In this document: positions 61,257-64,000 of the stretch, in pieces
Layout: every line of letters starts with the position of its first letter
Position numbering within the stretch: position 1 is the stretch's first letter
Origin: Aminivibrio pyruvatiphilus
Lineage (GTDB): Bacteria; Synergistota; Synergistia; Synergistales; Aminobacteriaceae
Assembly (NCBI RefSeq): GCF_004366815.1
Contig: NZ_SORI01000003.1
Coordinates: 124,001 to 188,000 of the forward strand
DNA: 64,000 bases
Direction: 5' to 3'
The notes under the pieces: model-generated
What the model saw: only the letters and a program-made list of their open reading frames with translations
What the model was told of the DNA's origin: nothing
Databases searched by the model: none
Translations under genes and position numbers: made by a program

Positions 61257-62899
61257 TGCGGTACGGAAAAATGATTCGTTTCCCTGCGCTCCTTCTTTCG
61301 GCGGCTCTCCTTCTTCTTCCCGCTCCTGCCCCGGCGGCGGGATCAACCGCTCGGGTACCCGTACTCTTTCTGGGGGATCTCCACAGCCAGATCCTGCCCG
61401 TCTCCCTGAAGGCGAACAAGACCACGGTCCTCTTCGGCGGGCTGGTCAACGGCGCATCTCTCCTGGCAAAGGAGCGGGCGGCGGAACCTTCTGCCCTCAT
61501 ACTCCAGGGAGGGGACGCCGTCTCGGGCATCATGTGGCTTCATTTTGCCGGGGAGCCCGAGTTCACCACCCTGGAAGCCGCAGGTGTACAGGCCTTCCTC
61601 CTGGGAAACCATGAGTTCAACTACGGCCCGGACCACCTGAAAAAGGGGCTGGGAAGGACGTCCATGTCCGCCCTGGCATCAAATCTGTATTTTGACGATC
61701 AGGATCTGGCGGAACGGGTTTCCAGATACGTGATCCTGGATTCGGCGAAGACGAAAGTGGGGGTCTTCGGCATCGCCTCCCCCAATCTCTTCGCCCAGGC
61801 GAGTCCGGGGCCGGGAGTGCACCTCAACCGGAACGTGGAAGCCGTCTCCGTCAAGATGGTCCAGGAACTCCGAGAAAAAGGAGCGGAAGTCGTCATCGCC
61901 CTCAGCCGGCTTTCCAGAAAAGAGAACAAACGCCTCGCGGAGTCGGTGGAAGGGATCCACGCCATTCTCGGGGGCTCGTCCCACGAAGAGACCCCGGAAC
62001 CTCTTTTCGTCCGGGGACCGAACGGATGGGAAACCCTTCTGGCGGAATCGGGCGCCTACGGAGCCTTCATCGGAAAACTGCTGCTCGACGTAAGGAACGG
62101 CCGGATCAGCAGGCAGGGGACGTCATGGAATCTCCTCCGGGTCACTCCCGAAGCCGGAAGCCATAAGGAAGTGGAGCGCATCGCCAGGACCTTCGAGGGC
62201 AGACTGAACGAAGCGCTGATTTCCACGGTGGGGATCTTCGAAAACAATGCCGACGGCAGGTCTCTCACGGTGAGGTCGGGAGAAAGCTCCCTTGGGAACT
62301 TCATCGCCGACGCCCTGCGGTGGCGGTTCAATACGCACATCGCCATGATCAATGGCGGAGGCGTCCGGGGAGACAGGATTTTCCCCGCGGGGAAGGTATC
62401 ATGGAAGACGCTGCTGGAGATACTCCCCTTCAACAACCCCATCCATGTCGTCTCCCTGAAGGGAACGCAGATCCGGCAGATCCTCGAACTGTCCGCCGGG
62501 GCCCTGAAAGGCGGACCGGACGACCAGTACGACCCGAACACCCGTCCCCACACCGGGGCGTTCCTCCAGCTCTCCGGCTTGCGGGTGGAATACTCTCTCC
62601 GGGGCATTCCTTCCCTCGTGGACGCAAACGGCGGACTGATCCGTTGGGGGAACCGGCTTCGGAGCGTGTCCGTCCTCAGCGGCGAAGAGTGGGTTCCCCT
62701 GGAGGACGACAGGGTATACACCGTGGCGGTGAATTCCTGGACCGCCGGGGGAGGCGACAGGCTCTTCGTCTTTGCGGAAGGAACGGCGGAAAAAACGGAC
62801 ATCAGGGACATCGACGCCGTGGCGGAATATCTCATGAGCAGGAAGGACACGCAGGTCCGCTTCGAAAAGGACGGGAGGATCACCATCAGCGATTTCTGA
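61256..62899 (+). CDS. 5'-nucleotidase / metallophosphoesterase, exported
   Basis: The 547-aa protein has a signal peptide (to APAPAA) and a metallophosphoesterase domain with FLGDLHSQI, LQGGDAV and LGNHEFNYG, followed by a 5_nucleotid_C domain (GNFIADALRW, GVRGD, VNSWTAGGGDR). It removes phosphate from extracytoplasmic nucleotides. ATG 61256 overlaps the TGA of the GGDEF-EAL gene; a GTG at 61253 is less likely. The usual conserved GH metal-ligand pair of the family is replaced by GGSSHEE in this protein, so a metal site may be changed. Confidence 0.88.
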   Translation: MRYGKMIRFPALLLSAALLLLPAPAPAAGSTARVPVLFLGDLHSQILPVSLKANKTTVLFGGLVNGASLLAKERAAEPSALILQGGDAVSGIMWLHFAGEPEFTTLEAAGVQAFLLGNHEFNYGPDHLKKGLGRTSMSALASNLYFDDQDLAERVSRYVILDSAKTKVGVFGIASPNLFAQASPGPGVHLNRNVEAVSVKMVQELREKGAEVVIALSRLSRKENKRLAESVEGIHAILGGSSHEETPEPLFVRGPNGWETLLAESGAYGAFIGKLLLDVRNGRISRQGTSWNLLRVTPEAGSHKEVERIARTFEGRLNEALISTVGIFENNADGRSLTVRSGESSLGNFIADALRWRFNTHIAMINGGGVRGDRIFPAGKVSWKTLLEILPFNNPIHVVSLKGTQIRQILELSAGALKGGPDDQYDPNTRPHTGAFLQLSGLRVEYSLRGIPSLVDANGGLIRWGNRLRSVSVLSGEEWVPLEDDRVYTVAVNSWTAGGGDRLFVFAEGTAEKTDIRDIDAVAEYLMSRKDTQVRFEKDGRITISDF

Positions 62900-62905
62900 G
62901 GAAAA

Positions 62906-63085
62906 ACAGGTCCTCCCTTCCGGGGATGCTTCGCGATCCGGCTTCGCCGTTGGGAATGACAAAACGCGAGATCCCTCGCATCCGCTCGGGATGACAAACC
63001 CCGAGTCGTCCTGAGCGAAAGCGAAGGACCTGGTTTTTGCTGGTGCAACCAGGTCCTTCGTTACTGTGCTCCTCAGTATGACAGC
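62906..63085. repeat. Second REP-like palindromic cluster with terminator
   Basis: The same words as at 9991-10200 recur (GGGATGCTTCGCGATC, GGGATGACA, CGTCCTGAGCGAAAGCGAAGGAC). Its right part makes a perfect 14-bp hairpin, CGAAGGACCTGGTT (63022-63035) with AACCAGGTCCTTCG (63047-63060), which sits between the nucleotidase and the convergent gamma-glutamyltransferase and may end both. Confidence 0.65.
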
Positions 63086-63101
63086 GTTTCCGCTTCCGGT
63101 C

Positions 63102-64000
63102 CTACCAGACCGCCGCGCAGCCGTCGGTCCGCGACTCCGTCGCGCCGCCCAGGGTTCCCTCGGGCGTCCGCCAGATGATCTCTCCCCTGCCGAAAGAATT
63201 GGACTCCAGCTCGAACTTCATGGCGTGTCCCCTCCGGGCGAGGCTCTGGGCTATGGCCGGCGAGAAACCGGGCTCCACGGAAACGTTCATGCCGCCCATC
63301 CACTGCCACCGGGGGGCGTCCAGGGCCTGCTGGGGGTTCATCTCGAAGTCCACGGTGTTCATCACCACCTGGACGTGCCCCTGGGGCTGCATGAAGCCGC
63401 CCATGACGCCGAAGGGACCCACGGGAACGCCGTCCTTCGTGAGGAACGCCGGGATGATGGTGTTGTAGGGGCGCTTTCCCGGCTCGAGCATGTTGGGGTG
63501 TCCCTTCTGCAGGGAGAAGCAGTGTCCCCGGTTGTTCAGGGCGATGCCCGTCTCCGGGATGACCACGCCCGAACCGAAACCCATGTAGTTGCTCTGGATG
63601 TAGGAGATCATGTTTCCCTCGCCGTCGGCGGCGCAGAGGTAGACTGTGCCTCCGGGCATGGGATTTCCGGCCTTCCTGTCCTCAGCCTCCTCGCCCAGCA
63701 GTGCCCTCCTGGCGTCGGCATAGGCATCGTCAAGAAGCTCCTTCACAGGAACGGCGGCGAAGCGGGTGTCCGCCACGTACCGGTGGGCATCTGCGAACCC
63801 CATCTTGATGGCCTCGATCTGCCGGTGCACCGTGAGGGGGTCGTCGTGGGACGAAAACCGGAAGCCCCTGAGGATGGAGAGGGCGATAAGGGCCACGATG
63901 CCCTGCCCGTTGGGGGGAATTTCCCAGACGTCGTATCCCCTGTAGTTCACGCTGATGGGCTCCACCCACTCGGGGCGGAAGGATCCCAGGTCGCCGGCCG
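63102..64000 (-). CDS. ggt: Gamma-glutamyltransferase, C-terminal part, 5' end off the window
   Basis: About 299 residues of a longer protein; the start lies beyond 64000. They hold the small-subunit motifs: NPMPGGTVYLCAADGEGN, where the Thr is the autoprocessing nucleophile, SYIQSNYMGFGSGVVIP, NNRGHCFS, and FGVMGGFMQPQGH. The segment before it (FRPEWVEPISVNYRGYDVW) is the end of the large subunit. The enzyme removes or transfers gamma-glutamyl groups, for example from glutathione. The signal peptide cannot be seen. Confidence 0.9.
   Translation of the reverse strand, partial: AGDLGSFRPEWVEPISVNYRGYDVWEIPPNGQGIVALIALSILRGFRFSSHDDPLTVHRQIEAIKMGFADAHRYVADTRFAAVPVKELLDDAYADARRALLGEEAEDRKAGNPMPGGTVYLCAADGEGNMISYIQSNYMGFGSGVVIPETGIALNNRGHCFSLQKGHPNMLEPGKRPYNTIIPAFLTKDGVPVGPFGVMGGFMQPQGHVQVVMNTVDFEMNPQQALDAPRWQWMGGMNVSVEPGFSPAIAQSLARRGHAMKFELESNSFGRGEIIWRTPEGTLGGATESRTDGCAAVW

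Overview
The window is GC-rich (roughly 60-65%), densely coded bacterial DNA. The gene content points to an anaerobic, amino-acid-fermenting member of the Synergistota (Synergistaceae-like). It has a KorABC-type 2-oxoacid:ferredoxin oxidoreductase, M20 amidohydrolases beside a PLP dehydratase-like enzyme, a molybdenum hydroxylase cluster resembling DVU_1557-1559/TrsS, and two exported proteins with a GG-x-GG-C, hydrophobic segment, RKK C-terminus of the Synergist-CTERM kind. No rRNA, tRNA, CRISPR array or transposase was seen. The taxonomic call is inference.

Layout. 1-4.9 kb: end of an FtsX-like permease, a sorted exported protein, a membrane diguanylate cyclase and an MFS transporter. 4.9-10.9 kb: a SUI1/YciH protein, an EamA exporter leading into korABC, HxlR and GNAT genes, a REP-like palindrome and a B3/B4-domain protein. 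10.9-17.1 kb: AbgB-like hydrolase, CZB chemoreceptor, second M20 hydrolase and PLP enzyme. 17.1-21.3 kb: a 995-aa exported protein framed by two identical terminators, then aquaporin. 21.4-23.1 kb: EAL phosphodiesterase. 23.2-30.6 kb: the molybdenum hydroxylase operon (minus strand), opened by ppnP. 30.8-38.9 kb: aroA-aroC-aroK, convergent pheA, then ilvN-ilvC-ilvB. 38.9-44 kb: a ChvE/GguAB-type sugar ABC transporter with galM. 44.1-49.9 kb: a Cys-rich ATC-hydrolase-like protein and a type I restriction system. 50-54.5 kb: an unrecognised 418-aa protein, then a symporter and an amidohydrolase. 54.5-64 kb: a folded intergenic element, aspartokinase and homoserine dehydrogenase, an Lrp/LysE pair, a GGDEF-EAL protein, a 5'-nucleotidase and a gamma-glutamyltransferase fragment.

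The most interesting signal is a set of four ribosome-mediated transcription attenuators within 25 kb, none of which is an ordinary-sized gene. Each has a TTGACA promoter, a short leader ORF with a run of control codons, an antiterminator segment and an intrinsic terminator. The control codons match the downstream pathway: Phe/Tyr before aroACK, Ile before ilvNCB, Met-Thr-Met-Thr before aspartokinase/homoserine dehydrogenase. The fourth (Ile-Met-Met) precedes the unrecognised 418-aa protein and shares its antiterminator and terminator sequence with the aspartokinase leader. This predicts that the unknown protein belongs to methionine metabolism.

The genes together describe an organism that takes up amino acids, peptides and sugars and oxidises 2-oxoacids with ferredoxin, yet controls its own aromatic, branched-chain and aspartate-family amino acid synthesis by charged-tRNA sensing. 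Three c-di-GMP proteins and one chemoreceptor provide signalling.
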